In this document: one piece after another, positions 17,779-26,847 of the stretch
Numbering within the stretch: position 1 is the stretch's first letter
Layout: each line of letters opens with the position of its first letter
Origin: CALRQJ02 sp943370285
GTDB taxonomy: Bacteria; Bacteroidota; Bacteroidia; Chitinophagales; Chitinophagaceae
DNA length: 64,000 nucleotides
Reading direction: 5' to 3'
NCBI GenBank assembly: GCA_943370285.1
Contig: CALRQJ020000009.1
Location: forward strand, 62,001 to 126,000
Position numbers and translations under genes: made by a program
The notes under the pieces: model-generated
Told to the model about the DNA's origin: nothing
The model's input: only the letters and a program-made list of their open reading frames with translations
Databases searched by the model: none

Positions 17779-19770
17779 TTATTTAGGTTTTGTAGCTTCT
17801 GTTGTTGCCGTTTTTCCTGTACTGAATGTGAGAGGAACATTACTTCCTGCGGGAGACACTCTAACATATCCTTGCATTTCTTGGTGTAAGGCACTACAAA
17901 AATCGGTACAATACATAGGATAAATTCCTATTTTATTGGGTACCCATTTCAATGTTTGTGTTTCACCCGGCATTATTAATAATTCAGCATTGGCAGCACC
18001 TTTTACTGCAAATCCATGTGGCACATCCCAATCTTGTTCTAAATTGGTTACATGAAAATATACTTCATCACCAAGTTTCACGCCTTCAATGTTATCCGGT
18101 GTAAGGTGAGAACGAATAGCCGTCATATACACATGAACTTTATTGCCTTCTCTAATTACTTTAGTTTCACCTTCACCCTTTGAAACATATGGATTGGAAT
18201 TCTCATCTATTTTAAAGAATTTTATCGACTTATCCTTAATTAATGAAGCCGGTGCACCTTGTGCATAGTGCGGCTCACCAATTGTTGGGAAGTCAAGTAT
18301 CATCTGCATCTTATCGCCACTAATATCATACAATTGAGCACTTTGGCTTAACTCAGGCCCTGTAGGCAGATACCTATCTTTTGTAATTTTATTGTAAGCG
18401 ACAAGATATTTTCCGAATGGTTTTCTGCTATCTCCACCCGGAATCATCAAGTGACCAACAGAATAAAATGTTGGCACTCTATCAACTACTTTTAAATCTT
18501 TGATATTCCACTTTACGACTTCGCTTGATACAAACATAGAAGTATACGCATTTCCTTTACCATCAAATTCTGTATGTAAAGGCCCAAGTCCAGGCTTTTT
18601 AACTTCACCGTATAACGCACTTTCATACTTCACTACAGGAATACCATCATACTGTCCATCAAATGCTTTATCAGCAATTGCTTTTTGTAATTTATCAAAA
18701 CTAAAAACTGGAATTAATGCTGCCAACTTACCGCTACCAACAATATATTCTCCTGTTGGATCAACATCGCAACCATGAGGAGATTTAGGACAAGGAATCA
18801 TATAAGCAATATCCGGGAATGATTTAACATCAAGAACAGTAACTTCTGTTTTAATGGTAGAAATAGCAGTATGCGATTTTTCATCATACCTGTTACTAGC
18901 ATATTTAACGGCTTGTTTTTTCCCTTTACCGGCTTTAATGTATTCTTCTGCTTTCTTCCAGTTTACAGCCATGATAAAATCTTTGTCTTTTTGAGAAGCA
19001 TTCACTTCTAACAAAGTATTGGCTTGTTCAGTATTGTAACAACTGAAGAAAAACCAGCCGTGAGATTTGCCTTTACCGGCATGGCTTAAATCAAAATTAA
19101 CACCGGGTGCTTGAAGTTGAAAAGCAATATCCATGTTTCCGTTTGTTTTATCAACACTGATAAAACTGATGGTTCCTTTAAAGTTTTGTTTGTATGAATT
19201 GATGGGCACATCTACTGAACCATCATCCATAGGAACACTAAAACGAGTGCCGGCTACAACATACTCCGTATTCTCCGTAATAAATGGAGAAGAATGATTA
19301 CCGGCACTATTGGGCAACTCAATGATTTCTGCTGTTCTAAAAGTGGTCAGATCTATTCTAGCAACACGAGGTGTATTATTACCATTTCCAAATACCCATC
19401 GGCCATCTACCTCACCATTTGTTTGCGAAAGCTCTGTATGATGTAAATCATCCCAAGGCACAAAACCATGCGATGTATTTAACATTGGCTTTGTTTCTTC
19501 GCTGTAGCCCCAGCCTTTTTCAGGATCAACGGAGAAAACAGGAATTACCCTTAATAATCTTCCAGATGGCAAACCATATACACTTAATTGTCCGCTAAAG
19601 CCGCCGGAAACAAAGTTGTAAAACTCATCATATTTTCCGGGTGCAACATAAGCTTTGCCTGCTGCATCTGCACTAACTGCATTTCCTGCATTTTTGGGCT
19701 TACAAGAATAAACCGTAAAGAGTAACGTACAAACTACGATACCAATTAAACTTGTTTGTATTTTTTTCAT
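17779..19770 (-). CDS. nosZ: clade II (Sec-dependent) nitrous oxide reductase NosZ
   Basis: NosZ reduces N2O to N2 in the periplasm with the CuZ and CuA centres. The 663-residue protein starts with a Sec lipoprotein-type signal (LFTVYSC, Cys23) instead of the Tat signal of clade I. His-rich beta-propeller blocks for CuZ are present (DDLHHTELSQTNGEVDGRW, CPKSPHGCDVDPTGEY, PLHTEFDGKGNAYTSMF, GEPHYAQGAP). The C-terminal cupredoxin has the CuA motif YCTDFCSALHQEM, with both Cys, the His and the Met intact, so it looks active. It is the second gene of the operon, 49 bp after the cytochrome c gene. Confidence 0.96.
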   Translation of the reverse strand: MKKIQTSLIGIVVCTLLFTVYSCKPKNAGNAVSADAAGKAYVAPGKYDEFYNFVSGGFSGQLSVYGLPSGRLLRVIPVFSVDPEKGWGYSEETKPMLNTSHGFVPWDDLHHTELSQTNGEVDGRWVFGNGNNTPRVARIDLTTFRTAEIIELPNSAGNHSSPFITENTEYVVAGTRFSVPMDDGSVDVPINSYKQNFKGTISFISVDKTNGNMDIAFQLQAPGVNFDLSHAGKGKSHGWFFFSCYNTEQANTLLEVNASQKDKDFIMAVNWKKAEEYIKAGKGKKQAVKYASNRYDEKSHTAISTIKTEVTVLDVKSFPDIAYMIPCPKSPHGCDVDPTGEYIVGSGKLAALIPVFSFDKLQKAIADKAFDGQYDGIPVVKYESALYGEVKKPGLGPLHTEFDGKGNAYTSMFVSSEVVKWNIKDLKVVDRVPTFYSVGHLMIPGGDSRKPFGKYLVAYNKITKDRYLPTGPELSQSAQLYDISGDKMQMILDFPTIGEPHYAQGAPASLIKDKSIKFFKIDENSNPYVSKGEGETKVIREGNKVHVYMTAIRSHLTPDNIEGVKLGDEVYFHVTNLEQDWDVPHGFAVKGAANAELLIMPGETQTLKWVPNKIGIYPMYCTDFCSALHQEMQGYVRVSPAGSNVPLTFSTGKTATTEATKPK

Positions 19771-19819
19771 ATAGTTGATGTTTAGGTTTCTATAATTGAT
19801 GGTGACTGTATTGTAACCA

Positions 19820-20293
19820 TTACTTTAGGCCATCATTTTTACGCATAAACTCATACACATGTCTAGCATCATCATCAGACAAATTTTGGTTGGGCATTCT
19901 CACTAAACAAATCTCTAATTGAGCTTGAGCTTTAGGATCTTTATTTAACATCTCATCGGTATTGGTGGCGAAATTCATAATCCACTCTGCAGTAAAACGC
20001 TTAGTAACATCTTTCCAACCTGGGCCAACTAATTTTTCATCGGTTAGTTTATGACAACTTGCACATTTAACATTGTACACTTTTACACCATTGTCTGCCA
20101 TTGCTATATTTAATGTTGGACTCACATCAACCTTTGTAAACTTTCCTACGCCTCTATTGGGGTCATAAGCTGGATTTCCGGTTTCTGCTTTTGAAGCATC
20201 ATCATTATTTGGGGCTGGTGTTGGTGTATTACTTTGATTACCACAAGCATAAGCGAATGCAGCAATCAATAAGATGATAGAAAACTTTTTCAT
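19820..20293 (-). CDS. lipoprotein cytochrome c of the nos operon
   Basis: A 157-residue protein with a lipoprotein signal (lipobox AYAC), a disordered Pro/Asn/Thr linker and one class I cytochrome c domain. The heme site is KCASCH and the distal Met is in RMPNQNLSDDDARHVYEFM. As first gene of the nos operon, and with a membrane anchor, it is the likely electron donor to NosZ. Such cytochromes accompany clade II nosZ in other genomes. Confidence 0.9.
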   Translation of the reverse strand: MKKFSIILLIAAFAYACGNQSNTPTPAPNNDDASKAETGNPAYDPNRGVGKFTKVDVSPTLNIAMADNGVKVYNVKCASCHKLTDEKLVGPGWKDVTKRFTAEWIMNFATNTDEMLNKDPKAQAQLEICLVRMPNQNLSDDDARHVYEFMRKNDGLK

Positions 20294-20377
20294 AAATGTG
20301 TTTTTTCTGATTTTAATGATAATACAAGATTACTCAGGACTACAACGGTCTGTTATGCGTTGAGTCATAAAACAGAC

Positions 20378-20399
20378 AAAACTGACATCAATCAGTTTT
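20378..20399. promoter_or_regulatory. candidate Crp/Fnr-family operator
   Basis: A perfect inverted repeat, AAAACTGA and TCAGTTTT, is separated by 6 bp. The core ACTGA-N6-TCAGT has the same 5-6-5 geometry as the CRP site TGTGA-N6-TCACA. It lies in the 191-bp region between the divergent nos operon and the crp-like gene, 85 bp from each start. A further hairpin (GTCTGTTATG...AACAGAC) lies directly next to it at 20349-20377. Confidence 0.6.
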
Positions 20400-20425
20400 A
20401 TTTTAAAAAAATGGCTTTTCAAATG

Positions 20426-20439
20426 ATGACGGCTGTCAT
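20426..20439. promoter_or_regulatory. second palindrome, FNR-like geometry
   Basis: ATGAC-N4-GTCAT is a perfect palindrome with the 5-4-5 geometry of FNR/DNR boxes (TTGAT-N4-ATCAA), though the half-site differs. It is 46 bp upstream of the crp-like gene and could serve autoregulation. Confidence 0.4.
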
Positions 20440-20484
20440 ATTTAAGCCTACATTGGAAGAGTAGCTTTGAAGAAATGATATTAA

Positions 20485-21081
20485 ATGGCTGTTGATTTAG
20501 ATATTTTGCTTGCTTGGGGTGCTACTTATAAAAAAGTAGATGCCGGCGAAATGATTTTTAAAGAAGGCAACCAAGCACATTTTTATCATCAATTGGTTTC
20601 AGGCTCTATACGATGGGTGAATATTAATGATCAAGGAAAAGAATTTCTTCAAGTATTAATTGAGCCGGGTGAATCTTTTGGGGAACTGCCCTTATTTGAT
20701 GGTGGGCCTTATGTTGCAACAACAATTGCCAATGAACAATCGGTTATCATAAGGTTACATGCTAACACATTTAATCAATTGATAAAAGAGAATCCTGAGA
20801 TTCACTTTACATTCACCAAACTTATAACTCAAAGGTTGAGATTTAAGTTTTTAATTATGAAAGAATTGGCTAATAGTAATCCTGAAGCTAGAATTTCTAC
20901 ATTACTTAGCTACTTTAAGGAAACGCAAAAAAATATTTGCCCTAAGTGTAATCAGCTAAAGTTAACAAGACAGCAAATTGCTGACATGACGGGATTGAGA
21001 GTAGAAACTGTAATTCGTGCTATGCGGCATATGCATGATGAAGGAAAACTACTGATTGAAAAAGGAAAAGTTTACTGTTGA
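20485..21081 (+). CDS. Crp/Fnr family transcriptional regulator
   Basis: A 198-residue regulator. The N-terminal cyclic-nucleotide-binding-type barrel spans about residues 5-115 (FKEGNQAHFYHQLVSGSIRW, FGELPLFDGGPYVATTIAN). A dimer helix follows, then a C-terminal winged HTH (LTRQQIADMTGLRVETVIRAMRHMHDEGKLLIEKGKVYC). There is no N-terminal FNR cysteine cluster, but a CPKC pair stands just before the HTH. Divergence from the nos operon across a palindrome-rich spacer suggests it controls nos genes in response to NO, N2O or low O2. The signal is unknown. Confidence 0.9.
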   Translation: MAVDLDILLAWGATYKKVDAGEMIFKEGNQAHFYHQLVSGSIRWVNINDQGKEFLQVLIEPGESFGELPLFDGGPYVATTIANEQSVIIRLHANTFNQLIKENPEIHFTFTKLITQRLRFKFLIMKELANSNPEARISTLLSYFKETQKNICPKCNQLKLTRQQIADMTGLRVETVIRAMRHMHDEGKLLIEKGKVYC

Positions 21082-21134
21082 TTTATGATTGCAATCATAG
21101 CACCTACAAAACTTGTATTCGTACTTTGCCTTAC

Positions 21135-22349
21135 ATGAATGATTATTCTACTACTCAAAATCGCTGGTTAAAACTCAGTTTATATAACTTACTCATTGTT
21201 GCAACAATTGGTGTGGTTTTGAGATATAAAATAGCATTTGTACTGCCATTCATCAACCAAAAACATTTATTGCATAGTCATTCTCATTTTGCTTTTAGCG
21301 GATGGGTATCTCAAACTTTGATGGTATTGATGGTGGGTTATTTGTCTCAAACTACATTACAAAACGCTTATAAAAAATATAACACAATACTAATTGCCAA
21401 TTTAGTTGCTGCCTATGCCATGTTAATTGCATTTGCTTTACAAGGGTATGGAAATGTATCGGTGCTTTTTTCTACCATATCAATTTGTATTAGCTTTTGG
21501 TTTGCTTGGGTATATATGAGCGATTTAAAAAGCAATACTATTAATACACTAACTGCATCAAGCTTTAAAGCAGCACTTGTATTCAATATAATATCATCGT
21601 TGGGTGCATTTGCATTGGCATTGCTTATGATTAATAAAGTAGTGCATCAAAATTGGTATTTAGCCGCTGAATACTACTACTTACATTTTCAATACAATGG
21701 ATGGTTCTTTTTTGTGTGTTTAGGACTAGTACTGCAATTAATAAATGTACAAAAAACAAAAATCACCACACCTATTCTCAAGGTATTTATAGTTGCATGC
21801 GTACCAACCTATTTTCTTTCTACTTTATGGATGCCTTTACCGATATGGTTATATGTTGTAATTGTTATTGCAACAATAGCGCAACTTTTTGCAGGTATTA
21901 GATTACTTACAATTTGTTTACCAATTATTAGAGAAAATGTAGCACTCACTAAAATCGGAAAAAAAATTCTCTTATTGTCGAGTATTGCATTTGCTATTAA
22001 ACTGCTTTTACAGTCAGGCTCTACTATACCAGAATTAAGTGATTTTGCTTTTGGCTTTAGACCTATTGTTATAGGATATTTACACCTTGTGCTACTAGGT
22101 GTGATTTCTTTATTTATACTTGGCTACATCAGTGCACATTATTACATCAGAATTACATCCCTAACCAAAATAAGTCTGACTATTTTTATAATTGGCATCA
22201 TTGCAAATGAATTGGTCTTAATGCTTCAAGGTGTTGCAGCCATTAGTTACAATAGCATTCCCTATTCGAATGAATTGCTATTTGGTATAGCATTTTTGAT
22301 GTTCTCAGGTATCTTACTCTTAAATTTTACACAAAAAGAAAGGAAGTGA
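21135..22349 (+). CDS. polytopic membrane protein, heme-copper-oxidase-like or NnrS-like
   Basis: A 404-residue protein with about 11-12 hydrophobic helices. Conserved-looking histidines in membrane context stand out: KHLLHSHSHFAFSGWVSQTLM (H44, H47, H49, H51), EYYYLHFQYNGWFFF and GYLHLVLLGVISLFILGYISAHYYI. The spacing recalls heme-ligating helices of heme-copper oxidases and the NO-response protein NnrS, but I cannot assign it to a named family. The ATG at 21135 is preferred over 21078 because the extra 19 residues are unlike a membrane-protein start. It lies between crp and scdA, so an NO-related role is inferred. Confidence 0.65.
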   Translation: MNDYSTTQNRWLKLSLYNLLIVATIGVVLRYKIAFVLPFINQKHLLHSHSHFAFSGWVSQTLMVLMVGYLSQTTLQNAYKKYNTILIANLVAAYAMLIAFALQGYGNVSVLFSTISICISFWFAWVYMSDLKSNTINTLTASSFKAALVFNIISSLGAFALALLMINKVVHQNWYLAAEYYYLHFQYNGWFFFVCLGLVLQLINVQKTKITTPILKVFIVACVPTYFLSTLWMPLPIWLYVVIVIATIAQLFAGIRLLTICLPIIRENVALTKIGKKILLLSSIAFAIKLLLQSGSTIPELSDFAFGFRPIVIGYLHLVLLGVISLFILGYISAHYYIRITSLTKISLTIFIIGIIANELVLMLQGVAAISYNSIPYSNELLFGIAFLMFSGILLLNFTQKERK

Positions 22350-22404
22350 TTCTAGTCATAATGTTTGCTGTAAAGAATACCCAATTTTACTGAAACAAAT
22401 AACT

Positions 22405-23121
22405 ATGAATATTCAAACACAAACTTTAGCAGCTATTGTTACTGCTGATCATAAAGCTGCACCCGTATTAGAAAAATATCAACTCGATTTTTGTTGCAAA
22501 GGAAAAAGAACATTAGCAGAAGCATGTGCCGAGAAAGGAATTAAAATTGAAAGCATAACAGCAGAACTTGAACAGTTAACTTCACCAACCTCTAGCAATC
22601 AAATGCCATTTACAGTAATGTCGGCAGAGCAGCTAATCAATTATATCCTTATTCATCACCACTTTTACGTAAAACAATCAATGCCGCAAATATTAGCTCA
22701 TCTTGAAAAAGTAGCTAGCAAGCATGGAGAAAAATACCCTTATATGCAAAAAGTATTGCAAATATTTATAGCGGTGAATGAAGAATTGAGTTTGCATATG
22801 CAAAAAGAGGAACTGGTTTTGTTTCCCAGAATTAAAGAAGTCATGAGTGACAACAAACTGCAATATGCACCGGGCTACATTAATAATCCTGTACACCAAA
22901 TGGAGCATGAACATGATCATGCTGGAAATCTTATGGCTGAAATTAACAGCCTTACTAATCATTATACACCTCCAGAAACCGCTTGTACTACTTTTAGAAT
23001 ATGTTTAGAAGAATTAAAACATTTTGAGGAAGATTTACATAAACATGTACACTTGGAGAACTATATTTTATTTCCAATGGCAATGACCAAGTCATTTGAA
23101 ACATACAACCACAGTCTATAG
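22405..23121 (+). CDS. ScdA/YtfE/RIC iron-sulfur cluster repair di-iron protein
   Basis: RIC proteins repair Fe-S clusters damaged by NO or peroxide. The 238-residue protein has the N-terminal ScdA domain (TADHKAAPVLEKYQLDFCCKGKRTLAEAC, residues 10-40, with the CC pair). A hemerythrin-like di-iron domain follows, with His/Glu ligands in YILIHHHFYVKQSMPQI, LHMQKEELVLFPRI, HQMEHEHDHAGNLM and HKHVHLENYILFP. It is the third gene of the crp-led unit. Its place beside nos, globin and hemerythrin genes supports an NO-defence role. Confidence 0.92.
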   Translation: MNIQTQTLAAIVTADHKAAPVLEKYQLDFCCKGKRTLAEACAEKGIKIESITAELEQLTSPTSSNQMPFTVMSAEQLINYILIHHHFYVKQSMPQILAHLEKVASKHGEKYPYMQKVLQIFIAVNEELSLHMQKEELVLFPRIKEVMSDNKLQYAPGYINNPVHQMEHEHDHAGNLMAEINSLTNHYTPPETACTTFRICLEELKHFEEDLHKHVHLENYILFPMAMTKSFETYNHSL

Positions 23122-23130
23122 CATATCGCA

Positions 23131-23919
23131 TCACTTTTCCAATTTCTTGATACTTGTCAGAATCATATTTTTCAAATTCTTGACATTCTGATAAGTAGGC
23201 TTGATACTCCCCTTGTACGGATTATCAAGATCTCTAATGGTATTGATTGTTAGCGATACTAATATGATATAAATTAATGGTACCAAAACATGCACTGTTT
23301 CATTAAATGAATTCATAAACCCAATAAGCAACCCAATCAATAAAGAAGATAATATAATTACAAAAAACAATAATCCCGGCGTTCTTTCACCATAAGAATA
23401 AATCAACCGAAAGGTTGTTGCATTTAGTTTGTTATATGCTGGTAAAATGGAGGTTACTATAGGATGAATAGTATCATTTTGTTTGGCCAATGTATTGAGG
23501 TAATCAGTAAACCTTGCATTACATTGCGTAATGTCATCTGATAAAACATTTTTTTCAGAAGTACCGGCTGAATCATATGCTAGCTCAATATTAATCAATT
23601 CAACTAAATATTTTTTGATAGATATCTTTATGTTATCAGGCATGAATCCTGACAACCTATTAATTTCAGCTATCGCATCAGACTGTTGGTGAATATAGCT
23701 AACCCTTTCTTTCATAGCATTACCAGAGGTTAATAAGGTAAAAGAAATTAGCAATGCTAAAAATCCGATTATTGAGCCCTCAACACCTGTACTTTTCCAT
23801 GCCTTGCCTTTTCTTACATATTTTTTTCGGCCTATATAATAACCCACCCAAACAAATCCTATTAACAGTATGGGAAAGAAGTAAGAAAAGAAGTTGGAAT
23901 CAACAAATTTTACCCACAT
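23131..23919 (-). CDS. DUF4239 (bestrophin-like) membrane protein
   Basis: About 262 residues. Two N-terminal membrane helices surround GRKKYVRKGKAWKSTGVEGSIIGFLALLISFTLLTSGNAMKERV, a typical DUF4239 start. A helical soluble segment and two further helices (FFVIILSSLLIGLLIGFMNSF, VLVPLIYIILVSLTINTI) follow. The function of the family is unknown. I start at MWVKFVDSNFF (23919), because the longer frame begins inside the terminator hairpin of the gene upstream. It converges with scdA with only 9 bp between stops. Confidence 0.7.
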   Translation of the reverse strand: MWVKFVDSNFFSYFFPILLIGFVWVGYYIGRKKYVRKGKAWKSTGVEGSIIGFLALLISFTLLTSGNAMKERVSYIHQQSDAIAEINRLSGFMPDNIKISIKKYLVELINIELAYDSAGTSEKNVLSDDITQCNARFTDYLNTLAKQNDTIHPIVTSILPAYNKLNATTFRLIYSYGERTPGLLFFVIILSSLLIGLLIGFMNSFNETVHVLVPLIYIILVSLTINTIRDLDNPYKGSIKPTYQNVKNLKNMILTSIKKLEK

Positions 23920-23953
23920 AAGTGATACAGTTTTGGTTTCGATTAATTGAAAA

Positions 23954-23996
23954 TAAAAAAACAAATGCCCCAATCCAAATAAGATTGAGGCATTTG
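23954..23996 (-). terminator. rho-independent terminator
   Basis: A 14-bp stem (CAAATGCCCCAATC with GATTGAGGCATTTG, one mismatch) is followed on the minus strand by seven T. It ends transcription of the coiled-coil protein gene at 24017-25015. Confidence 0.85.
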
Positions 23997-24016
23997 AAAA
24001 TTAATTCAAGCTTCGC

Positions 24017-25015
24017 TTATCCAAACAATCCACCTTTTTTCAAACTCCGTACTGCTTCGCCAATCTTAAATCCATTGTGATAGATTTCAATTTTGTAATC
24101 GCCTGTTTGAAAACGATTGTCTTGTTTCCAATCAAAACTTACCGGTGTTTTCTTGCCTTGCTCATAATTGATGGTTACTTTATTCGTATACAACTTCTCC
24201 CCTTCGTTACGAGTGGTAAAATTGCCGCTACCATATGCCGGTATATACATTATTTTTCCATCCGGAGAAGTGATGCTTACATAAATATCTTTTGTACCAC
24301 TTGGAGCAACACGGTTTTCATCAATCTCAAATGATATTCTCAATAAATCAACTCGTTTGGCAGTAGTAGTTGTTTTTTCTTTTCCGCTACCTCTAATATC
24401 TTTTGGTGTAATGGCAATATTAGAAACGTGGAATGTAGACGCTACATCAACTTTTTCGGCTAATCTTTTTTTCTCTGCTTCAGTTTTAGATAAATCATCT
24501 GCAATTTTATTTTTCTCAGCCGTTACTTGGTCTTTCTCTTCACCCAATTGCTGCTTCTCTTGTGCCAATTGTTTGTTCTCTCCTTTCAATCGCTGAACTT
24601 CAGCAAAAAGATTATCAATTTTACCGTTTAATTCTCTAATCAATTGTCTGGCTTTCGCTAAATCACCATCTTTTTGATTAATCAAAGTAGTAATCTGTTG
24701 TTTTACCCTATCAATTTCATTTTTCTTTTCGGCTAAAGCACCTTGCAACTGGATATTGCTGCCGGTAACCGAATCTAAACGAGACAACGCATCGTTATAT
24801 TCCACCTGAATTGCATTACGAGAACTGTCTAAATTTGCAATTTGATTATCTTTTTTTGTAATAATCTCCTTAGATTTACTCTTGTCATAAATGATATACC
24901 CCCAGGTTAACACTAAAGCGGCAATCAAAAGCCCATAAATGAGTTTCTTATTGTCTTTGGGCTGTTGCTCTTTATCGTTTGGTGTTGCTGCTGTAGGAAA
25001 TTGAGTATAGCTCAT
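24017..25015 (-). CDS. membrane-anchored coiled-coil protein of unknown function
   Basis: A 332-residue protein. One membrane helix (KKLIYGLLIAALVLTWGYIIYD, about residues 24-45) is followed by a long coiled coil at residues 50-195, rich in Glu, Lys and Gln (KGENKQLAQEKQQLGEEKDQ). A C-terminal beta domain follows (STFHVSNIAITPKDIRGSGKEKTTTTAKRVDLLRISFEIDENRVAPSGTKDIYVSITSPDGK). The domain is typical of Bacteroidota hypotheticals; I do not know its role. The topology places the C-terminal domain most likely in the periplasm. Confidence 0.65.
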   Translation of the reverse strand: MSYTQFPTAATPNDKEQQPKDNKKLIYGLLIAALVLTWGYIIYDKSKSKEIITKKDNQIANLDSSRNAIQVEYNDALSRLDSVTGSNIQLQGALAEKKNEIDRVKQQITTLINQKDGDLAKARQLIRELNGKIDNLFAEVQRLKGENKQLAQEKQQLGEEKDQVTAEKNKIADDLSKTEAEKKRLAEKVDVASTFHVSNIAITPKDIRGSGKEKTTTTAKRVDLLRISFEIDENRVAPSGTKDIYVSITSPDGKIMYIPAYGSGNFTTRNEGEKLYTNKVTINYEQGKKTPVSFDWKQDNRFQTGDYKIEIYHNGFKIGEAVRSLKKGGLFG

Positions 25016-25048
25016 AACTGTTTATTTTTAAATACTTAAATAGATACT

Positions 25049-25777
25049 ATGACCGGAAGGCAATTTTTGTTTGAGTTATTGATATTAGATATCGAAACTG
25101 TTCCGCAAGTGCCTAATTATGATGATTTGTCTGCCGAATGGCAGGATCTTTGGTGGAAAAAAGTTTCCAAAACCGTGCCAGAAACCGTTACTCCGGCCGA
25201 AAGTTACCGCCAAAAAGCTGGAATTTTATCAGAATTTGGCAAAATCATCTGTATCTCCACTGCTTACTTTCACGAAGATACACAAGGCCGGCTTTGTCTT
25301 AAAATGAAAAGCATTTACGGCGATGATGAAAAGGAACTATTAGAGCAATTTATTGCGGTTGCCGATCAGTTTAGTAAACATTACCGCAACTTTCAGTTTG
25401 CAGGCCATAATATTCGGGAATTTGATATTCCATACCTCTGCCGAAGAATGTTGGTGCATCAAATTCCATTGCCAAAGTATTTTTTACTACACGATAAAAA
25501 ACCTTGGGAAGTGAAAATGTTAGACACTTTAAACTGGTGGAAATTTGGCGACAATAAGCATTATACATCATTAAACTTATTGGCGCATACTTTAGGCATA
25601 CCTACTAGCAAAACAGACATGGATGGCAGCATGGTGCAAGATGTGTATTATAAAGAGCAAGACTTGAATAGAATTGTTCAATATTGCCAGTTAGATGTAA
25701 AAGTGGTAGCAGACCTTATTTTGAGGTTTCATAATATGCCCATTCTTGATGATGAAAAGGTAAATGTTGTGACCTGA
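25049..25777 (+). CDS. DnaQ-like / PolB-type 3'-5' exonuclease
   Basis: A 242-residue DEDD-family exonuclease. Exo I is LLILDIETVP (catalytic Asp/Glu), Exo II is FAGHNIREFDIPYLCRR, and Exo III is QYCQLDVKVVADL. The sequence matches the predicted 3'-5' exonuclease group related to the PolB proofreading domain, common in Bacteroidota as a stand-alone gene. It probably degrades DNA ends in repair. It stands upstream of holA in the same direction but has a separate promoter-like box after it. Confidence 0.85.
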   Translation: MTGRQFLFELLILDIETVPQVPNYDDLSAEWQDLWWKKVSKTVPETVTPAESYRQKAGILSEFGKIICISTAYFHEDTQGRLCLKMKSIYGDDEKELLEQFIAVADQFSKHYRNFQFAGHNIREFDIPYLCRRMLVHQIPLPKYFLLHDKKPWEVKMLDTLNWWKFGDNKHYTSLNLLAHTLGIPTSKTDMDGSMVQDVYYKEQDLNRIVQYCQLDVKVVADLILRFHNMPILDDEKVNVVT

Positions 25778-25837
25778 TGGTTATACCCATTTTTTTAAGA
25801 CTGCTAGGCTTTATTGTTTGCAACTCATCTTCAAGAT

Positions 25838-25845
25838 TATATTTG
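25838..25845 (+). promoter_or_regulatory. -7 promoter box of holA
   Basis: TATATTTG matches TAnnTTTG exactly, with a TTTG 17 bp upstream (25817-25820). The box ends 4 bp before the chosen holA ATG, implying an extremely short or absent leader. Confidence 0.5.
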
Positions 25846-25849
25846 CAAC

Positions 25850-26845
25850 ATGTCTGCTGAAAAAATAATTGGTGATTGGAAGAAAGGGGTATTTAAACCC
25901 ATTTGTTGGCTCGAAGGTGAAGAATCCTATTTCATCGACCAAGTCATGCATTATGCAGAGCATAAAATTCTTACAGAAAGTGAAGCCGGTTTTAACCTCA
26001 CCATTTTTTATGGTAAAGATGCCGATTGGGCCGATATTATCAATGCCTGCCGACGCTATCCCATGTTTGCCGAACGGCAAGTAGTATTATTGAAAGAGGC
26101 ACAGCACATGAGAGAACTGAAGCGATTAGAAGGTTATTTAGAAAATCCTTTACCCTCAACTGTATTCGTAGTAAGCCATAAAGAGAAAAAAGTAGATGGC
26201 AGAGACAAGTTTGGCAAGTTGGTTAAAAAGCATGATTATTTTTTAAGCGAAAAAGTAAAAGATTATAAGCTGAATGAGTGGGTACAGGGAATGATTATGC
26301 AACAAAAGTTAGAGATTACTGCCACCGGCTTAACCTTATTGGTCGATCATATTGGCAACGACTTAAGCAGATTAGAAAATGAGGTTGAAAAATTAGCCAT
26401 TAATTTGGCAGGGAGAAAAAAGATAACGGAAGATGATATTGAAAAATATATTGGTATCAGCAAAGAGTTCAATTCTTTTGAATTACAAGATGCTTTAGCT
26501 CAAAAAAATATGGCTAAAGCCATTCGCATCATTCGGTATTTTGAAGCAAATCCTAAAGCAGCTCCCATACAAGTTATTCTGCCAACGCTGTATAATTACT
26601 TTAGTAAAGTGTATGCTATTTTTGGTTTGGCAGATAAAAGCGAAAGAGCCGTTACAGGATTGTTCTACAATAATTCTTTTGCGGCTAAACAAGCATTGCA
26701 GACCATGAAAAATTATGAATATAGCGGCATTGAAAGAATCTTACTGTTGTTACACTCCTATAATTTACGATCTGTAGGTGTAAATGATAGTAATACAAGC
26801 GATGCCGGCTTGCTAAAAGAATTGATTGTAAAAATGATGCGTTAA
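25850..26845 (+). CDS. holA: DNA polymerase III subunit delta
   Basis: Delta opens the sliding clamp as part of the clamp loader. The 331-residue protein has the delta layout. An N-terminal AAA-like domain contains KPICWLEGEESYFIDQVMHYAE and RYPMFAERQVVLLKEAQHM. A middle region follows (LTLLVDHIGNDLSRLENEVEKLAINL), then the C-terminal collar (EFNSFELQDALAQKNMAKAIRII). I chose ATG 25850 (MSAEKIIGDWKKG); the in-frame ATG at 25814 lies upstream of the promoter-like box. Confidence 0.92.
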   Translation: MSAEKIIGDWKKGVFKPICWLEGEESYFIDQVMHYAEHKILTESEAGFNLTIFYGKDADWADIINACRRYPMFAERQVVLLKEAQHMRELKRLEGYLENPLPSTVFVVSHKEKKVDGRDKFGKLVKKHDYFLSEKVKDYKLNEWVQGMIMQQKLEITATGLTLLVDHIGNDLSRLENEVEKLAINLAGRKKITEDDIEKYIGISKEFNSFELQDALAQKNMAKAIRIIRYFEANPKAAPIQVILPTLYNYFSKVYAIFGLADKSERAVTGLFYNNSFAAKQALQTMKNYEYSGIERILLLLHSYNLRSVGVNDSNTSDAGLLKELIVKMMR

Positions 26846-26847
26846 TC

